A stretch of 64,000 bases of DNA from Mycobacterium sp. MS1601 (GCF_001984215.1 NZ_CP019420.1:4216001-4280000), one strand, 5' to 3'; shown: positions 8,241-18,883, numbered from the stretch's first letter. Numbers and translations are program-made. Notes: generated by a model not told the origin, from the letters alone.

Positions 8241-9881
8241 CTAAGTCAGCGCACCCGCCGCGATGGCTGCCGGCCAACTGCCGTATTCACTGATGTCCTT
8301 GCCCGCCGCGGCGGCATAGCCGTCGCAGCCGAACGCCGTGCGCCAGGTGCCGTCGTCGAACTCGACCTTGCCCAGCTGCATCGGGGCGGGCAGCGCGGTC
8401 AGGAAGGTGCCCAGCGCGGCGGGGGAGAGCATCCACCGGTGCCCCAGGATTGCCGTTCCCGAAACGTCCTGGGGCAGGCGAACGATCGCGGGCTTGGGCG
8501 GTGTGGTCTGCATGGCAGTCATCCGATAGCGCGGCGCGGTGGACAGTTCGCCAGCCCAGCGGGCACCGAGGTCGGTCAACTGGTGCACCAACACGCCACC
8601 GCGCAGGTGTGCTCCGAAGACCACCAGCTCCAGCGCGCCGGCGGGGCCGGTGGGCCAGATGTCCTGCGGGACGTCCTCCCCGGTGATCATCGCAGCGATG
8701 TCGAAGGCCACGGCGTCCTCGAAAGTGCGGGCCAATACCGACACCCCGAACTGGGCATCGCCGGCAGTACCGAAAGGCACTGCGACCGCGCACATGTCGA
8801 AGAGGTTGCAGAAGTTGGTGTAGGTGCCCAGCCGGGAGTTCACGCCCACGGGATCAGCAGCCACCTCGTCGAGGCGGGGGTGCTCCGGCGCGGTCGGTAC
8901 CAGCAGGGCATCGGCACCGTCGAGTTGTTCCATGGCCACGGCGCGAAGCCGCGCGAGCTCGCCACGGTCGCGGATCAACTGGTGCGCGGGGATGTCCCTG
9001 GCAGCGGTGATGATGCTGCCCACCGTCGGGTCAACGCTGGCATCTGGATGGGTGTCGATGAATTCGCCTACCGCAGCGTATCTTTCGCTGACCAGGGCAC
9101 CGTCGTAGAGCAGCTTGGCGGCGGCCAGGAACGGGGCGATCTTAACGGTGACGATCTGCGCGCCGGCGGCCTCGAGGTGTTGTACCGCGGACTGGAAGGC
9201 AGCGCGCCAGGTGGCGTCGAGTTCGGGCAGTTCGTCGGGCACAGCGACCACGGGCCGCTCAGGAGCGGCCAGTCGCACATCGGCAGGCCAGCTGCGATGG
9301 GGGGCGCCGGCGGCCATGGCGGCCATGGCCCGGTTGGCGGTGGCGAGGTCGTGGGCAAAGATCGTGGGGCAGTCGTAGGACTCGCAGGCGGGCACGATGC
9401 CCTGCGGGCCGAGCACGCCGTAGGTCGGTTTGATGCCGACGAGGCCTTGGAATGCGGCCGGGATACGGCCGGACCCGGCGGTGTCGGTGCCGATCGCGAT
9501 ATCGGCTTCACCAAGCGCCACTGCCACCGCTGAGCCGGAGCTCGATCCGCCGCTGACGTACTCGGGTCTGCGGCTGTCGGGCACCGCCCCATAGGGCGAA
9601 CGTGTGCCCACCAGGCCGGTGGCGAACTGGTCGAGATTCGTCTTTCCCACCACCACGGCCCCGGCGGCGCGCAGGCCGGCCACGATCGGCGCATCGGTGC
9701 TCGGCTGGTAGGCGAACTCAGGGCAACCCGCGGTGGTGGGCAGCCCGGCGACGTCCACGTTGTCCTTGACCGCAAGGCGCAGACCCGCCAGTGCGCCGCC
9801 GCCGGCACGGCTTGTGACCAGGTCGGATTCGACATCCTCCGGCGCCCGACGCGTGATCCAGGCAGCACTGTGGGAAGGCAT
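8241..9881 (-). CDS. atzF: Allophanate hydrolase (amidase-signature enzyme with C-terminal AtzF domain)
   Basis: A 546-residue enzyme expected to hydrolyse allophanate to ammonia and CO2. The amidase-signature triad is visible: Lys39 (LAVKDN), the GGSSSGS loop at 111-117 and Ser137 (DTAGSGR). From about residue 425 there is an extra domain (ELVVFGAHLRGG, then GWRTAFGCDG-like ending) typical of AtzF/DUR1,2 allophanate hydrolases and absent from plain amidases. ATG 9881 is chosen because AACCTA on the plus strand (9889-9894) is a TAGGTT -10 box 7 bases upstream. No urea carboxylase is encoded within the window, so its role in urea breakdown depends on genes elsewhere. An s-triazine or other allophanate source is possible. 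Confidence 0.82.
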   Translation of the reverse strand: MPSHSAAWITRRAPEDVESDLVTSRAGGGALAGLRLAVKDNVDVAGLPTTAGCPEFAYQPSTDAPIVAGLRAAGAVVVGKTNLDQFATGLVGTRSPYGAVPDSRRPEYVSGGSSSGSAVAVALGEADIAIGTDTAGSGRIPAAFQGLVGIKPTYGVLGPQGIVPACESYDCPTIFAHDLATANRAMAAMAAGAPHRSWPADVRLAAPERPVVAVPDELPELDATWRAAFQSAVQHLEAAGAQIVTVKIAPFLAAAKLLYDGALVSERYAAVGEFIDTHPDASVDPTVGSIITAARDIPAHQLIRDRGELARLRAVAMEQLDGADALLVPTAPEHPRLDEVAADPVGVNSRLGTYTNFCNLFDMCAVAVPFGTAGDAQFGVSVLARTFEDAVAFDIAAMITGEDVPQDIWPTGPAGALELVVFGAHLRGGVLVHQLTDLGARWAGELSTAPRYRMTAMQTTPPKPAIVRLPQDVSGTAILGHRWMLSPAALGTFLTALPAPMQLGKVEFDDGTWRTAFGCDGYAAAAGKDISEYGSWPAAIAAGALT

Positions 9882-9888
9882 GCCGGTA

Positions 9889-9894
9889 AACCTA
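9889..9894 (-). promoter_or_regulatory. -10 box TAGGTT, leaderless-type promoter of allophanate hydrolase
   Basis: Read on the minus strand, TAGGTT ends 7 bases before the ATG at 9881. No -35 stands out. The spacing supports this start against longer upstream in-frame options. Confidence 0.4.
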
Positions 9895-10056
9895 GCGCTC
9901 GACAGGTATTTGTGCGACTCCACAGTCAGGACTTCATCCACAGGCAACAAAGCGACGACGTCTCGTCGCGGCGCAAGTGTCGGTACCCCGGCAGACGGTG
10001 AGGTCGGCGCCACCACAGGGCAGCGCATCGAGAACCGAATTGAAGGGACAACCGCG

Positions 10057-10527
10057 ATGTTCGAAACACCTTTGACCGTCACCGGCAGGATCGTCACCGA
10101 CCCCGTTCGCCGCCGCGTCGGCGACCAGGAGCTGGTCAAGTTCCGGCTGGCGAGCAACTCGCGCCGACGCACCGGCGATGGCACCTGGGAGCCGGGCAAC
10201 TCGCTGTACCTCACCGTCAACTGCTGGGGCCGGCTGGCTGCAGGTGTCAGCGGCAGCCTCACCAAAGGCGACGCGGTGATCGTCTCCGGGTACGTCTACA
10301 CCAGTGAATACGAAGACCGTGAAGGCATGAAGCGTTCGTCGGCCGAACTGCGCGCCACAGCGGTCGGGCCGGACTTGGCCTGGTATCTGGTGAAGCTCGA
10401 ACGCATCAACCACACTCCTCAGGTTGTCGAACCCCAGGCCGAGGAGGCAGGGCAGGCAGTGGAAGACGCCGCAGAGGACAACGGAGTAGCGGGCGACGAG
10501 GAGGAGATACTGCCGCTGTCGGCCTGA
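10057..10527 (+). CDS. ssbB: Second single-stranded DNA-binding protein (SsbB type)
   Basis: A 156-residue OB-fold protein beginning MFETPLTVTGRIVTDP, with the strands VKFRLASNSRR and LYLTVNCWGRLA and the conserved GDAVIVSGYVYTSEYEDREG. The C-terminal third is acidic and low in complexity. The tail ends EILPLSA rather than the DIPF-type tip of replicative SSB. It corresponds to the mycobacterial paralogue Rv2478c, which lies next to ettA and gdh there as here. ATG 10057 has a GAAGGG site upstream; in-frame starts further up lack one. A role in recombination or stress DNA metabolism is known for SsbB paralogues in related bacteria, not shown here. Confidence 0.88.
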   Translation: MFETPLTVTGRIVTDPVRRRVGDQELVKFRLASNSRRRTGDGTWEPGNSLYLTVNCWGRLAAGVSGSLTKGDAVIVSGYVYTSEYEDREGMKRSSAELRATAVGPDLAWYLVKLERINHTPQVVEPQAEEAGQAVEDAAEDNGVAGDEEEILPLSA

Positions 10528-10533
10528 ACTCGA

Positions 10534-10569
10534 CCGCGCGGAGGGTCGGCCGCACGACCCTCCGCGCGG
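10534..10569 (+). terminator. Perfect hairpin after ssbB
   Basis: Arms CCGCGCGGAGGGTCG (10534-10548) and CGACCCTCCGCGCGG (10555-10569) pair over 15 bp around a 6-nt loop, starting 6 bases after the ssbB stop. There is no U-tract, which is usual for mycobacterial terminators. Confidence 0.65.
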
Positions 10570-10571
10570 CG

Positions 10572-10602
10572 GTTGGTTGCGTTGTGAAGCAACGCAACCA
10601 AC
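10572..10602. promoter_or_regulatory. 13-bp inverted repeat at the alcohol dehydrogenase promoter
   Basis: Arms GTTGGTTGCGTTG (10572-10584) and CAACGCAACCAAC (10590-10602) are perfect complements around TGAAG. It lies 2 bases after the ssbB terminator and covers the -35 position of the TAGTCT promoter at 10611. An operator is the best reading; a second terminator hairpin is the alternative. Confidence 0.5.
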
Positions 10603-10610
10603 GACGTGAG

Positions 10611-10616
10611 TAGTCT
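10611..10616 (+). promoter_or_regulatory. -10 box TAGTCT, leaderless-type promoter
   Basis: TAGTCT ends 7 bases before ATG 10624. The expected -35 position falls inside the right half of the 10572-10602 inverted repeat. Confidence 0.45.
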
Positions 10617-10623
10617 CACGAAC

Positions 10624-11751
10624 ATGACGACCGACACCATGCGCGCAGCTGTCTGGACCGGCGATGGGCCCGCCCTCCAGGTCGAGACCATCCCCGTGCC
10701 GCAACCCAAGCGGGGCGAGGCACTGGTCAAGGTCACCGCATGCGGGGTCTGCCACACCGACCTGCACGTCATGAAAGGCGAAGTGGCATTCCCGTCTCCC
10801 GCGGTGTTGGGCCACGAGATCTCCGGCTCCGTCGTTGCGCTCGGGCCTGACACGGAACCGGCCCGGGGTGTCGATGTCGGCGCCAAGGTGGTCGGCGCGT
10901 TCATCATGCCGTGCGGTGAATGTCGGCAGTGCCAGCGCGGGCGCGACGACATGTGCCTGCCGTTCTTTGCCCAGAACCGGCTCAAAGGCACCCTCTATGA
11001 CGGCACCACCCGACTGGAGCGCGCCGACGGTTCGCCGCTGGCGATGTACTCCATGGCCGGTCTGGCCGAGTACTCGGTGGTGCCGGTGAACGCACTGGCC
11101 CCGCTGCACGGCGACGTTCCGGACGTCGAGGCCGCCGTTCTGGGGTGCGCTTTCTTCACGGCGTACGGCGCGGTGCACCAGACCGCGGCCCTGCAGGCCG
11201 GCGAAACCGTCGCCGTGGTGGCCACCGGGGGAGTGGGCACCGCCATCGTTCAGCTGGCCCGCGCAGCCGGCGCCGAGACCGTCATCGCCGTCGACATCAG
11301 CGATGAAAAGCTGCAAGCCGCAAAGAAACTGGGCGCCGATCACGTCGTCAACTCCGCCGCCGGAGACGCGGTGGCCCAGGTCAGGGAACTCACCGGCGGT
11401 GCCGGAGTGGACGTCGCGTTCGAGGTGCTCGGTCGTCAGCAGACCTTCGAGCAGGCTGTCAAGATGCTCACCGACGGCGGCCGCATGGTCGCGGTGGGTA
11501 TCGCGGCCGGCCAGTCGACGGCCAATGTGGAGATCACGCCGCTGGTGCGCCGCGGCTACCGCATCATGGGTTCCTTCGGCGGCCGTACCCGCGCGGACCT
11601 GCCTGCGGTGATCGACCTCGCCGCCACCGGCGTATTCTCGGTCCAGGACACCGTCACCCGGACCTACTCACTGGACTCCGCCGACGAAGCATTTCAGGCG
11701 TTGGCACGAGGTGAGATCCAGGGGCGAGCGGTGATCAGTATGACCTCCTGA
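10624..11751 (+). CDS. Zinc-dependent medium-chain alcohol dehydrogenase
   Basis: A 375-residue NAD(P)-dependent dehydrogenase. Catalytic zinc ligands are in CGVCHTDLH (about residues 40-48) and GHE (about 66-68). The structural zinc knot is CGECRQCQRGRDDMC (about 99-113). The Rossmann motif VATGGVGTAIVQLA is near 199. The in-frame GTG at 10606 is less likely than ATG 10624, which has TAGTCT at leaderless spacing. A large perfect inverted repeat overlaps the promoter, so an unlinked regulator is likely. Alcohol specificity cannot be read from sequence. It interrupts the ssbB-ettA neighbourhood of tuberculosis. Confidence 0.87.
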   Translation: MTTDTMRAAVWTGDGPALQVETIPVPQPKRGEALVKVTACGVCHTDLHVMKGEVAFPSPAVLGHEISGSVVALGPDTEPARGVDVGAKVVGAFIMPCGECRQCQRGRDDMCLPFFAQNRLKGTLYDGTTRLERADGSPLAMYSMAGLAEYSVVPVNALAPLHGDVPDVEAAVLGCAFFTAYGAVHQTAALQAGETVAVVATGGVGTAIVQLARAAGAETVIAVDISDEKLQAAKKLGADHVVNSAAGDAVAQVRELTGGAGVDVAFEVLGRQQTFEQAVKMLTDGGRMVAVGIAAGQSTANVEITPLVRRGYRIMGSFGGRTRADLPAVIDLAATGVFSVQDTVTRTYSLDSADEAFQALARGEIQGRAVISMTS

Positions 11752-11845
11752 CCGTCCGGTCGCCGAGCCGGGCGGGGGACGAGCCCGGGGAGAGCGGGCC
11801 GGGCTTGGAGACCCTGCTGGCGTCCGTCTGCAGATGGCTGCGGCC

Positions 11846-11851
11846 TAGGAT
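11846..11851 (+). promoter_or_regulatory. -10 box TAGGAT upstream of ettA
   Basis: TAGGAT fits TANNNT and would give a leader of about 36 nt before ATG 11896, with AGAAAGG at 11877-11883 as ribosome site. No -35 is clear. Confidence 0.3.
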
Positions 11852-11895
11852 GGTTCGCGAGTTACACCTGTAGATCAGAAAGGCACTACTGCGGC

Positions 11896-13569
11896 ATGGC
11901 CGAATACATCTACACGATGAAGAAGGTCCGCAAGGCCCACGGCGACAAGGTCATCCTCGACGACGTCTTCCTGAACTTCCTTCCGGGCGCCAAGATCGGC
12001 GTCGTCGGCCCCAATGGCGCCGGAAAGTCCAGCGTCCTGAAGATCATGGCCGGCCTGGACAAGCCCAACAACGGCGAAGCCTTCCTGGCCAACGACGCCA
12101 CCGTCGGCATCCTGATGCAGGAACCGCAGCTCGACGAGTCGAAGACCGTTCGCGAGAACGTCGAAGAGGGCGTGCCGATCAAGGCCAAGCTCAACCGGTT
12201 CAACGAGGTGGCCGAGCTGATGGCCACCGACTACACCGACGAGCTCATGGAGGAGATGGGCAAGCTCCAGGAGGAGCTCGACGCCGCCGACGCCTGGGAC
12301 ATCGATTCCCAGCTCGAGCAGGCCATGGACGCGCTGCGCTGCCCGCCGCCGGACGAGCCCGTCACCCACCTCTCCGGCGGTGAGAAGCGGCGCGTCGCGC
12401 TGTGCAAGCTGCTGCTGAGCAAGCCGGATCTGCTGTTGCTCGACGAGCCCACCAACCACCTGGACGCCGAGAGCGTGCTGTGGCTCGAGCAGCACCTGGC
12501 GTCCTACCCGGGCGCCATCCTGGCGGTCACCCACGACCGGTACTTCCTGGACAACGTGGCCGAATGGATCCTCGAACTCGACCGCGGCCGGGCCTACCCC
12601 TATGAGGGCAACTACTCCACCTATCTGGAGAAGAAGGCAGAACGCCTCGCGGTGCAGGGCAAGAAGGACCAGAAGCTGCAGAAGCGCCTCAAGGAGGAGC
12701 TGGCCTGGGTGCGTTCTGGCGCCAAGGCCCGCCAGGCCAAGAACAAGGCCCGCCTGACCCGCTACGAGGAGATGGTGACGGAGGCCGAGAAGACCCGCAA
12801 GCTCGACTTCGAGGAAATCCAGATCCCGACCGGCCCGCGACTGGGCAACACGGTGGTCGAGGTCAGCCATCTGGACAAGGGTTTCGACGGCCGCATCCTG
12901 ATCAAGGACCTGTCGTTCACGCTGCCGCGTAACGGCATCGTCGGCGTCATCGGCCCCAACGGTGTCGGTAAGACCACGCTGTTCAAGACCATTGTCGGGC
13001 TCGAAGAACCCGACAGCGGCACCGTGAAGGTCGGCGAGACGGTCAAGCTGTCCTACGTGGACCAGACCCGCTCCCGCATCGACCCCAAGAAGAACGTCTG
13101 GGAGGTTGTCTCCGACGGCCTGGACTACATCGAGGTCGGCCAGAACGAAGTGCCCTCACGTGCCTATGTGTCGGCCTTCGGCTTCAAGGGCCCCGACCAG
13201 CAGAAGCCGGCAGGCGTGCTCTCCGGCGGTGAGCGCAACCGGTTGAACCTGGCGCTGACTCTCAAAGAGGGTGGCAACCTGATCCTGCTCGACGAACCCA
13301 CCAACGACCTTGACGTCGAGACACTGAGTTCACTGGAAAACGCACTGGAGAACTTCCCAGGTTGCGCTGTGGTGATCTCTCACGATCGGTGGTTCCTCGA
13401 TCGCACCTGCACTCACATTCTGGCGTGGGAGGGCGACGACGACAACGAGGCCAAGTGGTTCTGGTTCGAGGGCAACTTCGGCGGCTACGAGGAGAACAAG
13501 ATCGAAAGACTCGGTGCCGATGCTGCGCGTCCGCACCGGGTTACCCACCGACGGCTGACACGCGACTAA
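11896..13569 (+). CDS. ettA: Energy-dependent translational throttle A, ABC-F ATPase
   Basis: A 557-residue soluble protein with two ABC domains and no membrane segments. First domain: Walker A GPNGAGKSS (about 38-46), signature LSGGEKRR (about 159) and LLLLDEPTNHLD. Second domain: GPNGVGKTT (about 354), LSGGERNR and LLDEPTNDLD. The inserted arm and charged linker lie at about 85-130 and 240-310. EttA binds the ribosomal E site and gates translation with the ATP/ADP ratio. The orthologue is Rv2477c (558 aa), and it is followed by gdh as in tuberculosis. Confidence 0.95.
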   Translation: MAEYIYTMKKVRKAHGDKVILDDVFLNFLPGAKIGVVGPNGAGKSSVLKIMAGLDKPNNGEAFLANDATVGILMQEPQLDESKTVRENVEEGVPIKAKLNRFNEVAELMATDYTDELMEEMGKLQEELDAADAWDIDSQLEQAMDALRCPPPDEPVTHLSGGEKRRVALCKLLLSKPDLLLLDEPTNHLDAESVLWLEQHLASYPGAILAVTHDRYFLDNVAEWILELDRGRAYPYEGNYSTYLEKKAERLAVQGKKDQKLQKRLKEELAWVRSGAKARQAKNKARLTRYEEMVTEAEKTRKLDFEEIQIPTGPRLGNTVVEVSHLDKGFDGRILIKDLSFTLPRNGIVGVIGPNGVGKTTLFKTIVGLEEPDSGTVKVGETVKLSYVDQTRSRIDPKKNVWEVVSDGLDYIEVGQNEVPSRAYVSAFGFKGPDQQKPAGVLSGGERNRLNLALTLKEGGNLILLDEPTNDLDVETLSSLENALENFPGCAVVISHDRWFLDRTCTHILAWEGDDDNEAKWFWFEGNFGGYEENKIERLGADAARPHRVTHRRLTRD

Positions 13570-13625
13570 TGTGGCCGCTGCGTGCCAATGGGGCCACGCA
13601 GCAGTTACGTCAGGAGTGATCCAGC

Positions 13626-16600
13626 ATGACGGTGAATCCGGGTGCCACGGAGAATTCGGTGCTTTCCCCGGACCTTTTGACCCGGCTTCGGGACGCCTAT
13701 CAGGCGACCTACCGCGGGCCGCACGGCGACGCTCCCGTCACCGGTGGGGACGCTGCTGATACCGGGCCTGTGAAGCAGATTGCCGCGGCCGAGGACAACA
13801 TCCCCACCGCATTGCTGACCGCGCACGTCGCGCTGGCCCGACGGCGTCCGGCGGGGCAGGTCTCTGTTGCCGCCTACGACGACGGCGAGAGCTTCGCCCC
13901 GGCAATGCAGGTGGTCACCGACCACGGCGGCATGCAGATGGACTCGGTGACGGTGTTGTTGCACCGTCTCGGTGTCGCTTACACGGCGATCATGAACCCC
14001 GTGATCCGGGTGCGCCGCGACGCTTCCGGAGAACTGCTCGACATCGTGACGGGGGCTGACGACAACGGGGCCACCACAGAAACGTGGATCCACATCCAAC
14101 TGGTTGAATCGGTGAACCGCGCCGCCCTCGAGAAAGCGGCCGAGGCGCTGCCCCGGGTGCTCTCCGATGCCCGGCAGGTGGCGCTGGACTCGGTGGCGAT
14201 GGATTCGGCGCTGCTGAGCCTGGCCGCGCTGTTGGACGCCGATGACGCCGATCGTTTTCCCGGCCCCGATCGCAGCGACGTGGCAGATCTGCTGCGGTGG
14301 TTGGCCGACGGCCACTTCGTGATGCTGGGCTATCAGCGCTGCCCGGTCAGCGACGGCCAGGCGTCGGTGGATACCTCCAGCCGCCTCGGTGTGCTGAAAT
14401 TCCGCGAGGACGTGCTGCCGCAGCTGACCGGAAACGACGATCTGCTGGTGCTGGCGCAGGCCACCATGCCGAGCTATCTGCGCTACGGGGCCTATCCGTA
14501 CATCGTCGTGGTGCGGGAGGACTCCGGTGACGGCCAAGCGATCGAGCACCGGTTCGTCGGCCTGTTCACCGTTGCCGCCATGAGCGCGAACGTGCTGGAG
14601 ATCCCGTTGATCGCCAAGCGGGTCCATGCCGCGTTGGCGCTGGCCGAGAACGACCCCAGCCACCCCGGGCAGCTGCTGCTGGACGTCATCCAGACGGTGC
14701 CGCGCTCGGAGCTGTTCGCGCTGTCGGCCGAAGAGCTGCGTGACATGGCCAAAGCGGTCATCGATCTGGGGTCGCGGCGCCGCAGCCTGCTGTTCATCCG
14801 TGGTGACCAGCTCGGGCACTTCGTCAGCTGCCTGGTGTACCTGCCGCGTGATCGCTACACCACCGCGGTACGTCTGGAGATGCAGGACATCCTGGTGCGC
14901 GAATTCGGCGGCACCAGCATCGACTACGCCGCACGGGTCAGCGAATCACCTTGGGCTCTGGTTCATTTCACCGTCAAGATGCCTCCGGGAACCAATCCGC
15001 AGAGCATCGACGTGTCCGAGGCCAACGAAGTCCGCATCCAGCATCTGCTGACCGAGGCCGCGCGCACGTGGGGGGACCGGCTGCTGGGCGCGGTGGCCGA
15101 GGGATCCATCGGCCACCGGCTCGCCGAGCACTACTCCTCGGCACTTCCCGAGGTGTACAAGCAGGCTGTCTCGCCGCAGGAAGCCATCGACGACATCGCC
15201 ATCATCGAGGGATTGGGCGACAACACCGTCAAGCTGGTCTTCGAGGATGCCGGCGACGGCGGCAACGCACAGCTGAAGTGGTATCTGGGCGGGCGCTCCG
15301 CGTCACTCAGTGAATTGTTGCCGATGCTGCAGAGCATGGGTGTGATCGTTCTGGACGAGCGGCCGTTCACCGTCACCCGGCCGGATGGACTCCCGGTGTG
15401 GCTGTACCACTTCCGCATCTCGTCGCACCCCACCATTGCCCCGGCTGCCCCCGAGGACATCGCCGACGTGGCGCAGCGCTTCGCCGACACCGTCACCGCC
15501 ATCTGGCACGGGCGGGTGGAGATCGACCGGTTCAACGAGCTGGTGCTGCGGGCCGGACTGACCTGGCAGCAGGTCACCATCATCCGTGCGTATGCAAAGT
15601 ACCTGCGGCAAGCGGGTTTTCCCTACAGCCAGTCGCACATCGAAACCGTGGTCAACGGCAACGCCCTGACCGCGCGCGCCCTGGTGCAGCTGTTCGAGGC
15701 GGTGTTCGACCCCGACCTCGCCGAAGCCGACCGCTCGCAGCGAGCCCAGCTGGCCGCCGCCGCGGTGGCCGCTGACATCGACGCGCTGGTGAGCCTGGAC
15801 ACCGACCGGGTACTGCGGGCGTTCGCGTCCCTGGTTCAGGCCACGCTGCGTACCAATTACTTTGTCACGGACGCGAATTCGGCTCGCAGCAATGGTGTGC
15901 TGTCGGTGAAGCTGAACCCGGGCCTGATCGACGAACTGCCGTTGCCGCGGCCAAAGTTCGAGATCTTCGTGTACTCACCGCGGGTGGAAGGTGTGCACCT
16001 GCGGTTCGGCTCCGTGGCCCGCGGCGGCCTGCGGTGGTCGGATCGCCGGGAGGATTTCCGCACCGAGGTCCTGGGCCTGGTCAAAGCACAAGCTGTCAAG
16101 AACGCGGTGATCGTGCCGGTGGGCGCCAAAGGTGGCTTCGTGGTGAAGAATCCGCCCTTGAGCAACGACAGGGACGCCGTCCGTGCCGAGGGCGTCGCCT
16201 GCTATCGGTTGTTCATCTCGGGTCTGCTGGACGTCACCGACAACATCGATCGAACCGCGGGCGGAGAGCGCGCCTCGGGCGAGGTCATCGCACCGCAGCG
16301 GGTGGTGCGCCGTGACGGAGACGACGCGTACCTGGTGGTGGCCGCCGACAAGGGCACCGCGACGTTCTCCGACATCGCCAACGACGTCGCGAAGTCCTAC
16401 GGCTTCTGGCTGGGCGACGCTTTCGCCTCCGGCGGCTCGGTGGGTTATGACCACAAGGCCATGGGCATCACCGCCAAAGGCGCGTGGGAGAGCGTCAAGC
16501 GGCACTTCCGAGAGATGGGTGTGGACACCCAGGCACAGGACTTCACCGTCGTGGGCATCGGTGACATGAGCGGTGACGTGTTCGGCAACGGGATGCTGCT

Positions 16601-18461
16601 GTCCGAACACATCCGGCTGGTGGCCGCCTTCAACCACATGCACATCTTCTTGGACCCGAACCCCGATGCGGCGAGCACCTTCACCGAGCGGCGCCGGCTG
16701 TTCGACCTGCCGCGCTCCACCTGGGATGACTACGACAGGACTCTGCTGTCGCCCGGCGGCGGAATCTACAGCCGTGACCAGAAGTCGATACCCATAACCC
16801 CGCAGGTGCGAGCCGCACTGGGACTGGGTGACGTCACCGAGTTGACCCCTCCCGCCCTGGTGAAGGCAATACTGCAGGCCCCGGTGGACCTGTTGTGGAA
16901 CGGCGGCATCGGCACCTACATCAAGGCCGAGAACCAGTCCGACGCCGACGTCGGCGACCGCGCCAACGACCCGGTGCGGGTGAACGCGAATCAGGTGCGC
17001 GCCAAGGTGATCGGCGAAGGTGGCAACCTCGGCGTCACGTCTCTGGGGCGCATCGAGTTCGACCTGGCCGGTGGCCGCATCAACACCGATGCCCTGGACA
17101 ACTCCGCGGGGGTGGACTGCTCCGACCACGAGGTCAACATCAAGATCCTGGTGGACTCGTTGGTGACCGTCGACAAAGTGCACCCCGACCAGCGCACCGC
17201 GCTGCTGGAATCGATGACCGACGAGGTGGGCGAGCTGGTGCTCGCCGACAACGCCGCCCAGAACGACCTGATGGGCACCAGCCGCGCCAACGCCGCCAGC
17301 CTGCTCAACGTGCATGCGCGTCAGATCAAGGATCTCGAGGACAACCGCGGTCTCAACCGGGAGCTCGAGGCATTGCCGTCGGACAAGGAGATCCGGCGGC
17401 GCACCGAAGTGGGTCTGGGCCTGACGTCGCCGGAGCTCGCGACACTGATGGCGCACGTGAAGCTGGCGCTCAAAGACGACGTGCTCGCCAGTGAGCTACC
17501 CGATCAGGATGTGTTCGCAGCCCGGCTGCCGTCGTATTTCCCTGCGCCGCTTCGGGAGAACTTCACCGCCGAGATCCGCAGCCATCAGCTGCGCCGGGAG
17601 ATCGTGACCACCATGCTGGTCAACGACCTGGTCGACACCGGGGGGATCAGTTACGCCTACCGGGTCACCGAGGACGTGGGCGTCGCACCGGTGGATGCGG
17701 TGCGCACCTTCGTCGCCACCGATGCCATTTTCGGGGTGGGCGACGTGTGGCGCCGAATCCGAGCGGCCAGCCTGGAAAACGGTGTCCCCGTGCATGTCTC
17801 GGACCGCATGACCCTGGATCTGCGGCGCCTGGTCGACCGGGCCGGGCGGTGGCTGCTGAACAATCGACCCCAGCCGCTTGCGGTGGGCGCCGAGATCAAC
17901 CGGTTCGCCACCAAGGTCGCGGCGTTGACCCCGCGGATGCCGGAGTGGCTGCGCGGTGACGACAAGGCGATCGTGACCAAGGAAGCCGCCGAGTTCGCCT
18001 CCCATGGTGTGCCGCAGGACCTGGCGTACATGGTGTCCAGCGGTCTGTACCAGTACAGCCTGCTCGACATCATCGACGTCGCCGACATCGTCGACCGCGA
18101 CGAAGCGGAAGTGGCTGACACCTACTTCGCCCTGATGGATCACCTGGGCACCGACGGACTGCTCACCTCGGTGTCCGGGTTGCCACGTGATGATCGCTGG
18201 CATGCGTTGGCCCGCTTGGCAATTCGAGATGACATCTACAGCTCGCTGCGGACGCTGACGCTGGATCTGCTGGCTGTCGGTGAACCCGACGAAAGCGGCG
18301 AGGAGAAGATCGCCGAGTGGCATCACACCAACGGTTCCCGGCTGGAGCGTGCGCGCCGCACCCTCGATGAGATCTACGCCGAGGACGAACGTGACCTGGC
18401 CACCCTGTCGGTGGCCGCACGCCAGATCAGGAACATGACACGATCGGGGTCTTCGGCTTGA
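13626..18461 (+). CDS. gdh: NAD-dependent glutamate dehydrogenase, large (L_180) class
   Basis: A 1611-residue enzyme converting glutamate to 2-oxoglutarate and ammonia with NAD. The catalytic core begins near residue 790, with [16 protein letters not shown] and the lysine-bearing segment [19 protein letters not shown]. The nucleotide-binding region follows ([19 protein letters not shown] near 980). The long N-terminal region holds ACT-like regulatory modules. In mycobacteria this enzyme is inhibited by the FHA protein GarA. Length is close to Rv2476c (1624 aa). ATG 13626 follows an AGGAG site. The stop overlaps the next gene by 4 bases. Confidence 0.96.
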   Translation: MTVNPGATENSVLSPDLLTRLRDAYQATYRGPHGDAPVTGGDAADTGPVKQIAAAEDNIPTALLTAHVALARRRPAGQVSVAAYDDGESFAPAMQVVTDHGGMQMDSVTVLLHRLGVAYTAIMNPVIRVRRDASGELLDIVTGADDNGATTETWIHIQLVESVNRAALEKAAEALPRVLSDARQVALDSVAMDSALLSLAALLDADDADRFPGPDRSDVADLLRWLADGHFVMLGYQRCPVSDGQASVDTSSRLGVLKFREDVLPQLTGNDDLLVLAQATMPSYLRYGAYPYIVVVREDSGDGQAIEHRFVGLFTVAAMSANVLEIPLIAKRVHAALALAENDPSHPGQLLLDVIQTVPRSELFALSAEELRDMAKAVIDLGSRRRSLLFIRGDQLGHFVSCLVYLPRDRYTTAVRLEMQDILVREFGGTSIDYAARVSESPWALVHFTVKMPPGTNPQSIDVSEANEVRIQHLLTEAARTWGDRLLGAVAEGSIGHRLAEHYSSALPEVYKQAVSPQEAIDDIAIIEGLGDNTVKLVFEDAGDGGNAQLKWYLGGRSASLSELLPMLQSMGVIVLDERPFTVTRPDGLPVWLYHFRISSHPTIAPAAPEDIADVAQRFADTVTAIWHGRVEIDRFNELVLRAGLTWQQVTIIRAYAKYLRQAGFPYSQSHIETVVNGNALTARALVQLFEAVFDPDLAEADRSQRAQLAAAAVAADIDALVSLDTDRVLRAFASLVQATLRTNYFVTDANSARSNGVLSVKLNPGLIDELPLPRPKFEIFVYSPRVEGVHLRFGSVARGGLRWSDRREDFRTEVLGLVKAQAVKNAVIVPVGAKGGFVVKNPPLSNDRDAVRAEGVACYRLFISGLLDVTDNIDRTAGGERASGEVIAPQRVVRRDGDDAYLVVAADKGTATFSDIANDVAKSYGFWLGDAFASGGSVGYDHKAMGITAKGAWESVKRHFREMGVDTQAQDFTVVGIGDMSGDVFGNGMLLSEHIRLVAAFNHMHIFLDPNPDAASTFTERRRLFDLPRSTWDDYDRTLLSPGGGIYSRDQKSIPITPQVRAALGLGDVTELTPPALVKAILQAPVDLLWNGGIGTYIKAENQSDADVGDRANDPVRVNANQVRAKVIGEGGNLGVTSLGRIEFDLAGGRINTDALDNSAGVDCSDHEVNIKILVDSLVTVDKVHPDQRTALLESMTDEVGELVLADNAAQNDLMGTSRANAASLLNVHARQIKDLEDNRGLNRELEALPSDKEIRRRTEVGLGLTSPELATLMAHVKLALKDDVLASELPDQDVFAARLPSYFPAPLRENFTAEIRSHQLRREIVTTMLVNDLVDTGGISYAYRVTEDVGVAPVDAVRTFVATDAIFGVGDVWRRIRAASLENGVPVHVSDRMTLDLRRLVDRAGRWLLNNRPQPLAVGAEINRFATKVAALTPRMPEWLRGDDKAIVTKEAAEFASHGVPQDLAYMVSSGLYQYSLLDIIDVADIVDRDEAEVADTYFALMDHLGTDGLLTSVSGLPRDDRWHALARLAIRDDIYSSLRTLTLDLLAVGEPDESGEEKIAEWHHTNGSRLERARRTLDEIYAEDERDLATLSVAARQIRNMTRSGSSA

Positions 18462-18883
18462 CGTCTGTAAGCAGCGAACGTTTTGTCACGCCCATCGGCG
18501 TGCGGTGGTCCGATATCGACATGTATCAGCATGTCAACCACGCCACCATGGTGACCATCCTGGAAGAAGCCAGGGTCCCGTTCCTGACGCCGGCGTTCGG
18601 CCCCACCATCACCACGGTCGGCCTGCTGATCGCCGAGGTCAAGGTGTCCTACAAGGGGCAGCTGCGGCTGATCGACTCACCGCTGCAGGTCACGATCTGG
18701 GTGAACCGTTTGCGCGCAGTCGATTTCACTCTCGGCTACGAGGTGCGCTCGGTGAGCGCCGACCCTGATTCCCGCCCGGCCGTGATCGCCGAGACGCAGT
18801 TGGCGGCCTTCGACATCGATGAACAGAAATTGGTGCGGTTGTCGCCGACGCACCGGGAGTACCTGGAGCGATGGGTCCGCTGA
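18458..18883 (+). CDS. Acyl-CoA thioesterase, hotdog fold (Rv2475c type)
   Basis: A 141-residue 4HBT-family protein. The N-terminal signature [17 protein letters not shown] (residues 14-30) carries the family's catalytic Asp-x-x-x-H-x-N region. The only start that keeps this region is TTG at 18458, which overlaps the gdh stop as TTGA, so translation is probably coupled. The substrate is likely a fatty acyl or aromatic acyl-CoA. The gdh-thioesterase-Rv2474c order is conserved in mycobacteria. Confidence 0.85.
   Translation: MTSVSSERFVTPIGVRWSDIDMYQHVNHATMVTILEEARVPFLTPAFGPTITTVGLLIAEVKVSYKGQLRLIDSPLQVTIWVNRLRAVDFTLGYEVRSVSADPDSRPAVIAETQLAAFDIDEQKLVRLSPTHREYLERWVR

Noticed and set aside
8439..9533. 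364-codon plus-strand frame over the allophanate hydrolase
   Set aside because: Gly/Arg/His-rich shadow frame. The minus-strand frame contains the full amidase signature.
13605..14819. 404-codon frame antisense to gdh
   Set aside because: Shadow of gdh third-position GC; His/Gln-rich product with no recognisable domain.
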